Shown: positions 10,657-19,943, counted from the first letter of the stretch. The stretch is DNA of 64,000 bases from Taklimakanibacter deserti (GCA_003574785.1 QORU01000009.1:248001-312000), one strand, 5' to 3'. Made by a program: numbers and translations. Notes: generated by a model from the sequence alone, not told the origin.

Positions 10657-11721
10657 TCACTCGCCCCAGCTGCGCTCGAGCACGTTGATCCAGTTCTCAT
10701 GGCAGAGCTTGCGCATCACATCGTCGCTGAAGCCGCGCTTCTTCAAGGCGTCGCTCAGCCTGCCGAGGCCCGACACATCGCCGATCTCCTGGGGCACGAC
10801 CGCGCCGTCGAAATCCGAGCCGAAGCCCACACCTTCGATGCCGAGATGCTGGATCAGATAGTCGATATGGCGCAGCATCTGATCGAGCGAGGTATTGGGG
10901 TTCACCTGGCCGTCGGCCCTCAGGAAGCAGGTCGCGAAATTGAGCCCGACCATGCCGCCCGACTCGCGGATGGCGGCGAGCTGGCGATCGGTCAGGTTGC
11001 GCGTGTGCTGGCAAATGGCATGGACGTTGGAGTGGGTGGCGATCAAGGGCGCCGTGGAGAGGCGGGCCACGTCCCAGAAGCCCTTCTCATTGAGATGCGA
11101 GAGGTCGATGGCGATGCCGAGCTCGTTGCAGCCCTTGACCAGCGCCTTGCCGGCATCGGTGAGGCCGGGGCCGGTATCGGGACCGGCCGGGAAGCGGAAG
11201 GGCACACCGTGGCCGAAAATGGTCGGCCGGCTCCAGACCGGGCCGATCGAGCGCAGGCCCGCCTGATAAAAGACCTCGAGCGCATCGAGCTTTTCATCGA
11301 TCGCTTCCGCGCCTTCGATATGGAGCACGGTCGCCAGCACGCCGCGCTTGAGGCAGTCGCGGATTTCGCGCGCGGTGCGACAGACCTTCACGCGGCCATC
11401 GGAGGCGCGCTCGATGCGGAACAGGATCGCCATCATCGCCACCGCCGTCGGCAGCGCCTCGGCGGAGGAGATGATGCGCGGCAAGGGCACGTCATAGGAC
11501 GAGCCCTTCATCATCTCCTCGACATCGCCGATATCGTCCCTGGACGAAATATAGACGGCAAACATGCCGCCGCCGAAGCCGCCCTTGATGGCACGCGGCA
11601 GATCGATGTGGCCTTCGCCGTCGCCGGTGAGGAATTGCTCATGCGCCGCGTCGTTCTTCTTGTTGAAGAGGCGCAAGAGCACATCATTATGGCCGTCGAA
11701 AATGGGCAGTCTGTCGGTCAT
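10657..11721 (-). CDS. Membrane dipeptidase (peptidase M19)
   Basis: This 354-residue zinc amidohydrolase-fold enzyme has the N-terminal metal motif FDGHND (residues 8–13), bridging Glu in VLHIEGAEAI (near 123), a conserved DLSHLNEKGFWD (near 205), and the C-terminal GVGFGSDFDG (near 300). M19 enzymes cleave dipeptides and tolerate a D-residue at the C-terminus. Lying one base before the D-amino-acid dehydrogenase and beside dppABCDF, it would release D-amino acids from imported dipeptides. No signal peptide is visible, so it is probably cytoplasmic. Confidence 0.9.
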   Translation of the reverse strand: MTDRLPIFDGHNDVLLRLFNKKNDAAHEQFLTGDGEGHIDLPRAIKGGFGGGMFAVYISSRDDIGDVEEMMKGSSYDVPLPRIISSAEALPTAVAMMAILFRIERASDGRVKVCRTAREIRDCLKRGVLATVLHIEGAEAIDEKLDALEVFYQAGLRSIGPVWSRPTIFGHGVPFRFPAGPDTGPGLTDAGKALVKGCNELGIAIDLSHLNEKGFWDVARLSTAPLIATHSNVHAICQHTRNLTDRQLAAIRESGGMVGLNFATCFLRADGQVNPNTSLDQMLRHIDYLIQHLGIEGVGFGSDFDGAVVPQEIGDVSGLGRLSDALKKRGFSDDVMRKLCHENWINVLERSWGE

Positions 11722-11888
11722 CGGGGAACCATCGCGGGATGTGGAAAAATGCCCATAGCTTATGTGGGCGCGTGAGTGAACCCCTTACCCGTGAAAGGCT
11801 GATCTGCTGAGGGGGGAGGGGTGGTTTTACAAGGCTTGGGCCGCCATGCCATGCTCCCCGGCCACGAATCCACGAAAAGGTCTGCCGC

Positions 11889-12863
11889 ATGGTGAAGAAT
11901 TCCAAAAGCCCGTTCAACCAGCCCGTATCCGGCATGGTCACGCCGCGCTTCGGCGGCATTGCGACCTTCATGCGCCTGCCGCATGTGCCGCTGGACGAGG
12001 CAAAAGGCATCGAGATCGGGCTTGCCGGAATCCCCTGGGATGCGGGAACTACCAACCGCCCGGGCCCACGCCATGCGCCGCGGCAGATCCGCGACAATTC
12101 CGCCATGATCCGGCGGATGCACCAAATCACCCGCACCGTGCCTTACGACCTCGTGAACTGCGCCGATCTCGGCGACTGCCCGGTCAACCCGGCCGATGTG
12201 CAGGACGGGCTCAAGCGGGTCGAAACCTGGTTCAAGGCGCTCGTCGGCAAAGGCATCAGGCCGCTGGCGGCCGGCGGCGATCATCTCTGCTCGCTGCCGA
12301 TCCTGCGCGCGGTCGGCGAAAAGCGTCCCGTCGGCATGATCCATTTCGACGCCCATACCGATCTCTACGACCAGTATTTCGGCGGCTTCAAATATACCCA
12401 TGGCACGCCGTTCCGCCGCGCCATCGAAGAGGGCGTGCTCGATCCCAAACGCACGGTGCAGATCGGCATCAGGGGCACGATGTATGACGCCGAGGACATC
12501 AACTATGCCGAGAAGGTGGGGGTGCGCATCATCCGCATCGAAGAGGCGATGGAGAAGGGAACCAAAGCGGTCATGGAGGAAGCCCGGCGCATCGTGGGCG
12601 ACAGTCCCATCTATGTGAGCTTCGATATCGACATGCTGGACCCGGTCTATGCGCCCGGCACCGGCACGCCCGAGATCGGCGGCTTCACCACCTTTGAGGC
12701 GCAGCAGATGCTCCGAGCCTTGCGCGGCCTCCATATCGTCGGCGCCGACGTGGTCGAGGTCTCCCCACCCTTCGATCCATCGGGCGTCACCGCCTATGCC
12801 GGCGCCACCATGATGTTCGAGATCCTGTGCTCAATGGCGGAAGACGTGGCCAAGCGGAGGTAG
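11889..12863 (+). CDS. speB: Ureohydrolase (agmatinase / guanidinobutyrase family)
   Basis: The 324-residue arginase-superfamily enzyme contains all binuclear-Mn motifs: GGDHLCSLP (near 134), FDAHTDLYD (near 155) and SFDIDMLDPVYAPGTGTPE (near 240). It hydrolyses a guanidino compound to urea plus an amine. Annotation pipelines would say agmatinase, but next to AruI-like and DauA-like genes, 4-guanidinobutyrate (giving GABA) is an equally good substrate. It is divergent from the dipeptidase gene across a 167-base gap and is followed three bases later by an EamA-type gene. Confidence 0.85.
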   Translation: MVKNSKSPFNQPVSGMVTPRFGGIATFMRLPHVPLDEAKGIEIGLAGIPWDAGTTNRPGPRHAPRQIRDNSAMIRRMHQITRTVPYDLVNCADLGDCPVNPADVQDGLKRVETWFKALVGKGIRPLAAGGDHLCSLPILRAVGEKRPVGMIHFDAHTDLYDQYFGGFKYTHGTPFRRAIEEGVLDPKRTVQIGIRGTMYDAEDINYAEKVGVRIIRIEEAMEKGTKAVMEEARRIVGDSPIYVSFDIDMLDPVYAPGTGTPEIGGFTTFEAQQMLRALRGLHIVGADVVEVSPPFDPSGVTAYAGATMMFEILCSMAEDVAKRR

Positions 12864-12865
12864 AA

Positions 12866-13291
12866 ATGCTGTCGTCCTGGCAGTTCTGGGCGCTGCTGTC
12901 GGCCGTCTTCGCGGCGCTGACGGCGCTCTTCGCCAAGGTCGGCGTCGAGGCCATCCCGCCCGATCTCGCCACATTCATCCGCACGCTGATCATTGCGGGC
13001 GTGCTCGCCTTGATCCTGGCGGCGAGCGGGCAATTCCAGTCGCCGGGCAGCATCTCTGGGCGAACCTACCTGTTCCTGCTGCTCTCAGGACTCGCCACCG
13101 GCGCCTCGTGGCTGTGCTATTTTCGTGCCCTCAAGCTCGGCGATGCGGCACGCGTGGCGCCGGTCGACAAGCTCAGCATCGTGCTGGTGGCGGTGTTCGC
13201 GAGCCTCTTCCTGGGCGAGAAGCTGTCGGCGGTGAACTGGCTCGGCGTCGTGCTGTGCACGATGGGCATCATTTTGGTGGCGGTGCGGTAG
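12866..13291 (+). CDS. Half-size EamA/DMT family transporter
   Basis: This 141-residue protein has four to five hydrophobic segments and a single EamA repeat ending VVLCTMGIILVAVR. Most DMT exporters have two such repeats (~300 residues), so this half-size form should work as a dimer. The start at 12866 follows GGAGG by five bases; the frame extends to 12827 inside the ureohydrolase gene but without better signals. It is likely co-transcribed with the ureohydrolase and might export a pathway product; that role is inference. Confidence 0.82.
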   Translation: MLSSWQFWALLSAVFAALTALFAKVGVEAIPPDLATFIRTLIIAGVLALILAASGQFQSPGSISGRTYLFLLLSGLATGASWLCYFRALKLGDAARVAPVDKLSIVLVAVFASLFLGEKLSAVNWLGVVLCTMGIILVAVR

Positions 13292-13310
13292 CAAGTTCTC
13301 TCCGGGTTTC

Positions 13311-13452
13311 CCCCTCTCCCGTCCGCAGGATGGGAGAGGGTGGCCGAAGGCCGGGTGAGGGCTCTTTGCCTGAGATCCGTCACTGTTTCAGAAGTGCCCT
13401 CATCCGCCCTTCGGGCACCTTCTCCCATTGCTTCGCAACGGGAGAAGGGGAA
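13311..13452. repeat. Compound palindromic intergenic repeat (REP/RIME-like)
   Basis: The interval between convergent genes is made of nested inverted repeats. The first hairpin has arms CCCTCTCCC and GGGAGAGGG, followed by GGCCGAAGGCC. A second hairpin has CCTTCTCCC-type and GGGAGAAGG arms around TTGCTTCGCAA. GGTGAGGGC and GCCCTCATCC are further complementary pieces. Such mosaics are typical dispersed elements of rhizobial genomes and can also end transcription of both converging genes. Confidence 0.75.
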
Positions 13453-13466
13453 GTGATGGTGAGGGA

Positions 13467-14261
13467 TCACGCCGTCAGCGGCAGGGTGAACAGCTTGCCC
13501 CATTGCGGCAGCTTTTCTTCGTAACGCGCAAGGCGCAGCGCATGCCAGGCCATCGCGTGATTGGACGAGGTGACCGGCAGGCCGATCTCGCGCTCGATGT
13601 CGGCGGCCGCTTCGGCAAGGCGTACCGAAGTGCAGGAGACGAAGACGGCGTCGATCTCGGCGCGCTTCTTGATGGCGAGGATGCCGTCCTTGATCGACTT
13701 CGGCGTGATGCGCGCGACGATATTGTCGTCCTCCTCGTTGAAGGAGCCGAAGACCGGAACGGTGAAGCCGCGCGCCGAGATGTAGTTCGCCACGATCCGG
13801 TTCACATCGGCGCGATAGGGGGTGAGCACGCCGATGCGGCGGGCGCCAAAGCTGCGAAAGGCGGCGAAGGCGGCGGTGATCGGCGTGGTGCATTCGACAT
13901 GAGGGCGCACTTCCCTGATGCGCTCGAACACCTTCTCCTCGCCGATCGCCATCGAGGCCGAAGTGCAGCCATAGGCGATCACGTCGAAATCGGCGCCGGG
14001 CAGGATGACGTCGGCCGATTGGGCGATGCGCGGCTCCATGGCGCGCAAGGTCTCGGGCGTGATCTGCGCGTCATTGAGGATGCGGCTGTGATAGAGCGCG
14101 ACACCTTTGAGATCGGTCATGATCCGGCGCCATTCATGCTCGATCGTGTAGTCGGTCGCGAGCACGATGAGGCCGATGCGCGCCTTCTCGGCGATGCCGC
14201 GGTCGGTTGCGAAAGGCAGATGCTCGAGGAGGATCATGCTGTCTTTGGTCTTCTGGTCCAT
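13467..14261 (-). CDS. Asp/Glu racemase superfamily protein (maleate isomerase / EutA-like)
   Basis: This protein of about 264 residues has the two catalytic cysteines of the family in AYGCTSAS and VSCTSVR, and the VLTPYRADVN segment of maleate isomerase, arylmalonate decarboxylase and EutA relatives. These enzymes isomerise, racemise or decarboxylate via Cys-mediated proton transfer. GGAGG five bases before the ATG at 14261 favours that start over the ATG at 14282. It is convergent with the ureohydrolase–EamA pair. A second family member lies at 32281–33063. The substrate is unknown. Confidence 0.8.
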   Translation of the reverse strand: MDQKTKDSMILLEHLPFATDRGIAEKARIGLIVLATDYTIEHEWRRIMTDLKGVALYHSRILNDAQITPETLRAMEPRIAQSADVILPGADFDVIAYGCTSASMAIGEEKVFERIREVRPHVECTTPITAAFAAFRSFGARRIGVLTPYRADVNRIVANYISARGFTVPVFGSFNEEDDNIVARITPKSIKDGILAIKKRAEIDAVFVSCTSVRLAEAAADIEREIGLPVTSSNHAMAWHALRLARYEEKLPQWGKLFTLPLTA

Positions 14262-14327
14262 CGATGCCTCCATTGGCCGCATATGGGCAGTGTATCAGGG
14301 TCCGGATCGTGCACCTATAGTAGCGCC

Positions 14328-15896
14328 ATGAGTCGGCTGGAGGGAATTGCCCAAAGCGTAGGCATGCTCGGCTTCTGGCGCAAAGCGGGGCTCCTGTTCC
14401 TCGCCGGCGCCGTGGCGGGTCTCGCCATGCCGCCCTTCGATTTCTGGCCGCTCCTGTTCCTCAGCTTTCCGATCCTCGTCTGGTCGCTCGGCAAGGCGTC
14501 GTCGCGTCAGGCCTTCGCCCAAGGCTGGCTGTTCGGCCTCGGCTATTTCACTACCTGCTTCTACTGGATCGGCATCGCCTTCCTGGTCGATGCCGCGACC
14601 TATCTGTGGATGATGCCCTTCATGGTGGGCGCGCTCGCCGGCGGCATGGCGCTCTATTGGGGACTCGCCGCCATGGCGACGGTCATCCTTGGGCAAAAGG
14701 GTCTCGCGCGCATCATCACCTTTGCCATCTTCATCGCCGTCGCGGAGTGGCTGCGCGGCCATTTCCTCACCGGCTTTCCCTGGACGGCGCCGGGCCTCGC
14801 CGTCGACGGCATGGGCGGCTTCGCGCAAGCGGCCTCTCTCATCGGCATGCCGGGCCTCACTCTCTTCATCGTGCTCTGGGCAACGCTCCCCGCCTTGCTC
14901 GGCTTCGCGTCGGTGCGCCGGCGCGAGTGGCTCGCGGCCGCGGCGCTCCTCGTCGTCCTGCCGGGGCTGTGGCTGTGGGGCAATCATCGCCTGGGCGGAG
15001 CCGATGGCGGAACCGTCGACGGTGTCGCCTTGCGTATCGTCCAGCCCAATATCGCGCAGGAAGCGAAATGGCGGCCCGAGAGCGCCAGGGAGAATTTCGA
15101 CAAACTGAAGCGGCTGTCATCGCAGCCCAGCCCGCACTATCCGCGCGGCATCGACGACATCTCCCTGGTGATCTGGCCGGAAAGCTCTGTCTCCTTCTTC
15201 ATCGACGAGAGCGCGCAAGGATTGGCCGAACTCGCCGAGCTGCTGCCGCAGCAGACCGCGCTCGTCATGGGCGCGCTCCGGCGCGATGCGCAAGGGCAAG
15301 GCGAGCGGCGCGTCTACAACAGCGTTCTCGCCTTCGACGGCGATGCGAGCCTCGTGGCGCATTACGACAAGTGGCGGCTCGTGCCCGGCGGCGAATTCCT
15401 GCCTTTCGAGGATATCCTCAAGCCGCTCGGATTCCGCAAAGTCGTGACCGTGCCGGAAAGCTTCGCCGCAGGTCCCGGCCCCCGCAACATCACGCTCCCG
15501 GGTCTCCCGCCTGCCGCCGTCCTCATCTGCTATGAGGCGATCTTCCCGCATGATCTCATCGATCCGAAGGAGCGCCCGTCCGCCATCATCAATGTGACGA
15601 ATGACGGATGGTTCGGGCGTTCGAGCGGACCCTATCAGCATCTGGCGCAAGCGCGACTGCGCACGATCGAGCAAGGCCTGCCGCTCGTGCGCGCCGCCAA
15701 TACCGGCATATCGACGATCGTCGATGCCTATGGGCGGAGCCAAGCGAGCCTGCCGCTCGGCGTCGAGGGCGTGCTCGATGGCAAGCTGCCGCGGAGCCTG
15801 CCGCCGACGCTCTATGCGCGCGCCGGCGACTTCATCCTGGCTGGCCTCATCATTCTCCTCGTTCTGGCTGGAATTGTCCTACGACAATCATCGTAG
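14328..15896 (+). CDS. lnt: Apolipoprotein N-acyltransferase
   Basis: Lnt adds the third acyl chain to lipoproteins at the periplasmic face of the inner membrane. The 522-residue protein has an N-terminal multi-helix membrane part and a C-terminal nitrilase-fold domain. The catalytic triad is readable: Glu285 in IWPESS, Lys348 in HYDKWRL and Cys401 in ICYEA, corresponding to E267/K335/C387 of E. coli. The frame is open far upstream, but ATG 14328 gives the normal length. In Sinorhizobium the orthologue (actA) is required for acid tolerance and precedes phrR, as here. Confidence 0.95.
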   Translation: MSRLEGIAQSVGMLGFWRKAGLLFLAGAVAGLAMPPFDFWPLLFLSFPILVWSLGKASSRQAFAQGWLFGLGYFTTCFYWIGIAFLVDAATYLWMMPFMVGALAGGMALYWGLAAMATVILGQKGLARIITFAIFIAVAEWLRGHFLTGFPWTAPGLAVDGMGGFAQAASLIGMPGLTLFIVLWATLPALLGFASVRRREWLAAAALLVVLPGLWLWGNHRLGGADGGTVDGVALRIVQPNIAQEAKWRPESARENFDKLKRLSSQPSPHYPRGIDDISLVIWPESSVSFFIDESAQGLAELAELLPQQTALVMGALRRDAQGQGERRVYNSVLAFDGDASLVAHYDKWRLVPGGEFLPFEDILKPLGFRKVVTVPESFAAGPGPRNITLPGLPPAAVLICYEAIFPHDLIDPKERPSAIINVTNDGWFGRSSGPYQHLAQARLRTIEQGLPLVRAANTGISTIVDAYGRSQASLPLGVEGVLDGKLPRSLPPTLYARAGDFILAGLIILLVLAGIVLRQSS

Positions 15897-15969
15897 TACA
15901 CTGTCGAAAATGTGAACCCTGCCAATTCAATATTGTTGCACCTCACTATAAATCCATTTGTAAAAATGG
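15879..15969. promoter_or_regulatory. AT-rich region with short palindromes upstream of the XRE regulator gene
   Basis: Three perfect dyads sit in an unusually AT-rich stretch: CTACGA–6–TCGTAG (15879–15896, overlapping the lnt stop), CAATATTG (15928–15935) and CCATTT–4–AAATGG (15954–15969). They are candidate operators for the following helix-turn-helix protein or elements of its promoter. Function is inferred from position only. Confidence 0.35.
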
Positions 15970-16091
15970 GGCGGGTGGTTTAAGCATTACGCCGCCGAAA
16001 TGACAGGGGCTCAAGCGTCGGTTCAGGTTCATTCGGTAAGTAACATTTGGTCAGACCGGGGGATCAACAGTGGTCGGACAAACGTACTTTA

Positions 16092-16496
16092 ATGACAAAA
16101 AGAGACCCGAACTTCGTCGACCGCCATGTGGGCAATCGGGTGCGCATGCGGCGGCTACTTGTCGGTATGAGCCAGGAGAAGCTTGGCGAATTACTCGGCA
16201 TCACATTCCAGCAAGTCCAGAAATACGAAAAAGGCTCGAACCGCGTCAGCGCTAGCCGCCTTTATCAGATCGCGCGCGTCCTTGGCGTGCCGGTCCAGTT
16301 TTTCTATGACGAGCTGAAGGAAGATGACGGCCCTTCCGGCTTTGCCGAGTCGGAAGGGGCTGATGCCATCGCGGGCGCCCTCCAGTCGCCCGATGGTGTG
16401 CAGATCGCCCGAATCTTCAGCGAGACCACCGATCCGGACAAGCGCAAGCTTATCCTCAATGCGGTGAAGCTCCTCGCTGACTACAAGGGCCCGTAA
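16092..16496 (+). CDS. phrR: XRE-family transcriptional regulator, PhrR-like
   Basis: This 134-residue protein has a Cro/C1 helix-turn-helix in the N-terminal half (MSQEKLGELLGITFQQVQ, with recognition helix QVQKYEKGSNRVSASRL). It then has a segment typical of the rhizobial PhrR/HTH family, VQFFYDEL, and an acidic linker. The lnt–phrR–metK order is conserved in rhizobia, where phrR is low-pH-induced in Sinorhizobium. The ATG at 16092 is chosen; the frame extends to 16047 without a convincing ribosome-binding site. Its targets are unknown. Confidence 0.85.
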   Translation: MTKRDPNFVDRHVGNRVRMRRLLVGMSQEKLGELLGITFQQVQKYEKGSNRVSASRLYQIARVLGVPVQFFYDELKEDDGPSGFAESEGADAIAGALQSPDGVQIARIFSETTDPDKRKLILNAVKLLADYKGP

Positions 16497-16520
16497 GCCC
16501 TTTCGCACAACAGGAAGACG

Positions 16521-16550
16521 GTCACTCCAGGCGGCTCCGCCTGGAGTGAC
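16521..16550 (+). terminator. Perfect palindrome after the XRE gene, probable terminator or REP unit
   Basis: A perfect 14-base stem (GTCACTCCAGGCGG and its reverse complement) lies 24 bases after the phrR-like stop. No T-tract follows, so it may be a rho-dependent hairpin or one unit of a dispersed palindromic family. The remaining ~235 bases before metK show no ORF or riboswitch I can recognise. Confidence 0.5.
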
Positions 16551-16786
16551 GGTCCTGCTCGCAAAGCATGCCTCATCGACCACCTGCACGAAAAACCCTC
16601 TGGATTCAGGAGTTTGCCGGCGCATATCGCCGCCTGTCGCGGATCGCTCGAAGACTCCCTTGCGTCACGGCCCGCCTGCGGCAAAGGCGCCGACCGCTTG
16701 ACCTGATTTGGCAAGCCTGTCAGAAAACGCCCGGCTTTCCGCGGCCTCTCGCGGGGGAGTGGACGGGGATTGGATAAAGGATGACT

Positions 16787-17980
16787 ATGGCTCGGAAGAA
16801 CTATCTTTTCACCAGCGAATCGGTTTCCGAAGGACATCCGGACAAGGTGTGCGACCGCATCTCGGACGAGGTGGTCGACCTGTTCTATCGCGAGGCCCTG
16901 GCCCAGGGCATGAATCCGGGGCATGTGCGCGTCGCCTGCGAGACCATGTGCACGACCAACCGCGCCATCATCGCCGGCGAATATAGGGGGCCCGTCAGCG
17001 TCACCCATGACAAGATCGAGGCCGCCGCGCGCAAGGCCATCAAGGACATCGGCTACGAGCAGGACGGCTTCCACTGGAAGAAAGCCGAGATCGAGATCCT
17101 GCTGCACAGCCAGTCGGCCGACATCGCGCAAGGCGTCGATGCCGCCGAGAAGAAGGACGAAGGGGCGGGCGACCAGGGCATCATGTTCGGCTATGCCTGC
17201 GATGAGACGCCGGAGCAGATGCCGGCCCCCATCTATTATGCCCACCGCATCCTGCAGGAGCTGTCCGAGGCCCGCCGCTCCGGCAAGGAGAAGGCGCTGG
17301 GGCCCGACGCCAAGAGCCAGGTCACCGTCCAGTACAAGAACGGCAAGCCGGTCGGCGTCACCCAGATCGTCGTCTCGCAGCAGCATATCGATGAGAGCCT
17401 GTCGTCCCAGGACATGCGCAAGCTGGTCGAGCCCTATGTGAAGAAGGCGCTGCCCAAGGGCTGGATCAACGGGCACACGGTCTGGCACATCAACCCGACC
17501 GGTAAATTCTTCATCGGCGGCCCCGACGGCGATTGCGGGCTCACCGGGCGCAAGATCATCGTCGACACCTATGGCGGTGCCGCACCGCATGGCGGCGGCG
17601 CCTTCTCAGGCAAAGACCCGACCAAGGTCGACCGCTCGGCGGCCTATGCGGCGCGCTATCTCGCCAAGAACGTGGTCGCCGCCGGTCTCGCCAAGCGCTG
17701 CACCATCCAGCTCTCCTATGCCATCGGCGTGGCGCAGCCCTTGTCGATCTATGTCGACACCCACGGCACCGGCAAGGTCGACGAGAAGAAGCTCGAAAAG
17801 GCCTTGGCCAAGGTCATGGACCTGACGCCGCGGGGCATCCGCACCCATCTCGGCCTCAACAAGCCGATATATGCGCGCACCTCCTCCTATGGCCATTTCG
17901 GCCGGCGGTCGGAAAAGGACGGCGGCTTCTCCTGGGAGAAGACCGATCTCGTCAAGGCGCTCAAAGCCGCGGTGAAGTGA
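16787..17980 (+). CDS. metK: S-adenosylmethionine synthase
   Basis: MetK makes SAM from methionine and ATP. The 397-residue protein has [13 protein letters not shown] at the N-terminus (ATP/Mg binding), [12 protein letters not shown] near 127, [14 protein letters not shown] near 245 and [19 protein letters not shown] near 270 (P-loop-like region and active-site Lys/Asp). Two ATGs are available; 16787 has AAAGGA six bases upstream and is preferred over 16781. Its last bases overlap the trmB start as GTGA. Confidence 0.97.
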   Translation: MARKNYLFTSESVSEGHPDKVCDRISDEVVDLFYREALAQGMNPGHVRVACETMCTTNRAIIAGEYRGPVSVTHDKIEAAARKAIKDIGYEQDGFHWKKAEIEILLHSQSADIAQGVDAAEKKDEGAGDQGIMFGYACDETPEQMPAPIYYAHRILQELSEARRSGKEKALGPDAKSQVTVQYKNGKPVGVTQIVVSQQHIDESLSSQDMRKLVEPYVKKALPKGWINGHTVWHINPTGKFFIGGPDGDCGLTGRKIIVDTYGGAAPHGGGAFSGKDPTKVDRSAAYAARYLAKNVVAAGLAKRCTIQLSYAIGVAQPLSIYVDTHGTGKVDEKKLEKALAKVMDLTPRGIRTHLGLNKPIYARTSSYGHFGRRSEKDGGFSWEKTDLVKALKAAVK

Positions 17981-18636
17981 CCGACGAGGCGCAGCGCTTC
18001 CAGCTCTATGGGCGGCGCAAGGGCAAGGCCTTGCGTCCGCATCATGCGAGGCTGATCGCCGAGCTTCTGCCCATGCTTGCTTTCGATCCGGGGCGTCTCG
18101 ATCGCCGCAAGCCGGCGAGGCTCGAGATCGGCTTCGGCGGCGGCGAGCATCTGGCGCATCAGGCAGCGCTCCATCCCGACATCGCCTTCATCGGTGCCGA
18201 GCCTTTCGTCAACGGCGTGGCGAAGCTGCTCGCGCTCATCGAAGCGAAGGACTTGCGCAACATCTCCGTCCATGCGGGCGATGCGCGCGAGCTCTTCGCG
18301 GACCTGCCCGACGGCTCGCTCGAGCGCATCTATCTGCTCTATCCCGATCCCTGGCCCAAGACCCGCCATCACCGCCGCCGCCTCGTCTCCCAGGAGAATC
18401 TGCGCCACTTCCGCCGTTTGCTGAAACCGGGCGGCCTCTTCCTGTTCGCCAGCGACATCGCCCATTATGTGCAATGGACCTTGTTCGAGACGCGCAAATC
18501 AGGCGGCTTCACCTGGCTCGCCGAGGCGGCAGCCGACTGGCGCGAACCCTTCCCGGACTGGATCGAAACGCGCTACGAGGCCAAGGCCAAGCGCGAAGGC
18601 CGCATGCCGAGCTATCTGACGTTCAGAAGGGATTGA
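17977..18636 (+). CDS. trmB: tRNA (guanine-N7-)-methyltransferase
   Basis: TrmB methylates G46 in tRNA using SAM. The 219-residue protein has the SAM-binding [11 protein letters not shown], the PDPWPK–RHHRRRL core that marks TrmB, and the C-terminal [11 protein letters not shown]. The GTG start at 17977 overlaps the metK stop, so translation is coupled and the SAM-making enzyme sits directly beside a SAM consumer. The longer upstream frame is a metK shadow. Confidence 0.95.
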   Translation: MTDEAQRFQLYGRRKGKALRPHHARLIAELLPMLAFDPGRLDRRKPARLEIGFGGGEHLAHQAALHPDIAFIGAEPFVNGVAKLLALIEAKDLRNISVHAGDARELFADLPDGSLERIYLLYPDPWPKTRHHRRRLVSQENLRHFRRLLKPGGLFLFASDIAHYVQWTLFETRKSGGFTWLAEAAADWREPFPDWIETRYEAKAKREGRMPSYLTFRRD

Positions 18637-18676
18637 AAATTCTCTTCCACGCGAGCAGTGCCTCCCAGTTGCACTT

Positions 18677-18712
18677 ATGCAATGGATCCCGGCTTTCGCC
18701 GGGATGACGGTT
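18677..18712. repeat. Dispersed palindrome between convergent genes
   Basis: ATCCCGGC–TTTC–GCCGGGAT forms a perfect hairpin followed by GACGG, a sequence pattern very common as an intergenic repeat in rhizobial genomes. It lies between converging trmB and the DUF971 gene and may act as a bidirectional terminator. Confidence 0.65.
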
Positions 18713-18722
18713 GTGGGAGCCG

Positions 18723-19076
18723 TCAACGCATCAGCTTCTCGGCCGCGAGTTTCTCCAGGTAGGCCGGCCAGCGCTTGGGTTCGTCGCGGCCGAGCTCGCG
18801 CAGATAGCCCCAGGTGTAGAGGCCGGTGTCGTGACGATCATCGAAGACGATGCGCAGCGCATAATGGCCGACGGGGGCGAGGCGCAGGATTCTCACATTC
18901 TTCTTGCCGGCAACCGTCACTTCCTGGCCTGGGCCATGGCCCTTTACTTCGGCGCTCGGGCTTTCGACCCTCAGATATTCGGCCGAAAGCGCATAGGTCT
19001 CGCCCGGGCCATAGGTGATCTCGAGGGTGCGGCCATGGTCCTTGAGCCGAATCTCCTCCGGCGGGTCGCTCGTCAT
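18723..19076 (-). CDS. DUF971 (gamma-butyrobetaine hydroxylase-like N-terminal domain) protein
   Basis: This 117-residue protein matches the stand-alone GBBH-like N-terminal domain: an [19 protein letters not shown] β-rich core and the [19 protein letters not shown] segment with conserved His/Asp. In this family the domain often binds zinc or aids iron-sulfur chemistry, but the bacterial stand-alone function is not settled. Its start overlaps the end of the Trm112-like gene by four bases, and it ends the four-gene minus-strand operon. Confidence 0.88.
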   Translation of the reverse strand: MTSDPPEEIRLKDHGRTLEITYGPGETYALSAEYLRVESPSAEVKGHGPGQEVTVAGKKNVRILRLAPVGHYALRIVFDDRHDTGLYTWGYLRELGRDEPKRWPAYLEKLAAEKLMR

Positions 19077-19258
19077 TCGTTTTCGCCGAGCTCGCGCGCC
19101 TCGTCCGCCAGCATGATCGGGATGCCGTCGCGGATCGGGTAAGCGAGGCGCGCGGCGCGCGAGATCAGCTCCTGCTTCTCGCGGTCATAGTCGAGCCTGG
19201 TCTTGGTCATCGGGCAGACCAGGATCTCGAGCAGCTTGGGATCGGTGGCGCGGCTCAT
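19073..19258 (-). CDS. Trm112/UPF0434-family small protein
   Basis: This 61-residue protein has [17 protein letters not shown] at the N-terminus and [12 protein letters not shown] at the C-terminus, the hallmark of bacterial Trm112-like (YcaR) proteins. These resemble the activator subunit of tRNA and release-factor methyltransferases. Only one Cys of the usual zinc motif is present, as in many bacterial members. It lies seven bases after the Lon-N gene. Confidence 0.92.
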   Translation of the reverse strand: MSRATDPKLLEILVCPMTKTRLDYDREKQELISRAARLAYPIRDGIPIMLADEARELGENE

Positions 19259-19265
19259 CTAAGTC

Positions 19266-19937
19266 TCACTGGAGGCCGGAAGTGGGCCCAGCACCCTGCC
19301 GCGCCAGCGCCATCTCGGTGAGCGCGATCAGCACGTCGGCACGGGACTTCAGGTCCTTCGCCTCGAGCAGCGCCTGCTTGTCGCGCGGCGCATGCGGCGC
19401 CAAGACCGCCAGCGTGTTGACCAGCGCCTCGGTGGAGGCGGCCCTGACCTGGTCCCAGTCGGCGCTCATGTCATTGGCGGCGAGATATTCGCGGAACACC
19501 TTGAGGAGCGAGGTGCGGTCGACGCCGTCATCGCCTTCGGCCTCGGCGAGGTCGTCGGCGAAGCCTGAGAAATCCGGCTCGACCTCGCGATAGGGCTTGT
19601 CGGTCGAAAATTCCTTGGCGATGGCGAAACGGCAGATGCCGGAGAGGGTGATCAGGATGCGGCCGTCCGGCGTCTCGGCGAAAGAGGTGATGCGCCCGGC
19701 GCAGCCGATATGCTTCAAGGCGGGAGCGCCCGCCAAGTCGGCTTCGTCCTTGTCCGGCTGGATCATGCCGATGAGCCGGTCGCCCGCGAGCGCATCCTCG
19801 ATCATCGCGAGATAGCGCGGCTCGAAGATGTTGAGCGGCAATTCGGCATGCGGCAGGAGCAGCGCGCCCGGCAGCGGGAACACTTTCAGCCGGCGCGGCA
19901 GATCGGCCGGAGCCCTATACTGGTCGAGAAAACCCAT
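19266..19937 (-). CDS. LON peptidase N-terminal (substrate-binding) domain protein
   Basis: This 223-residue stand-alone Lon-N domain protein has LKVFPLPGALLLPHAELPLNIFEPRYLAMI near the N-terminus, the PUA-like substrate-recognition fold, but no AAA+ ATPase or protease domain. In alphaproteobacteria it regularly follows the thioredoxin/TPR gene. Its biochemical role is unknown. The ATG at 19937 is preferred to a GTG at 19940; it lies seven bases after the upstream stop. Confidence 0.9.
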   Translation of the reverse strand: MGFLDQYRAPADLPRRLKVFPLPGALLLPHAELPLNIFEPRYLAMIEDALAGDRLIGMIQPDKDEADLAGAPALKHIGCAGRITSFAETPDGRILITLSGICRFAIAKEFSTDKPYREVEPDFSGFADDLAEAEGDDGVDRTSLLKVFREYLAANDMSADWDQVRAASTEALVNTLAVLAPHAPRDKQALLEAKDLKSRADVLIALTEMALARQGAGPTSGLQ

Positions 19938-19943
19938 CACCCA

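Noticed and set aside
13428..14327. N-terminal 300-residue extension of Lnt
   Set aside because: The upstream part is antisense to the racemase-family gene; ATG 14328 gives the standard Lnt length and N-terminus.
16551..16786. Possible SAM-responsive riboswitch before metK
   Set aside because: GCTTG–CAAGC and other small pairs exist, but the loop and pseudoknot bases of SAM-II, SAM-V or SAM/SAH riboswitches could not be matched.
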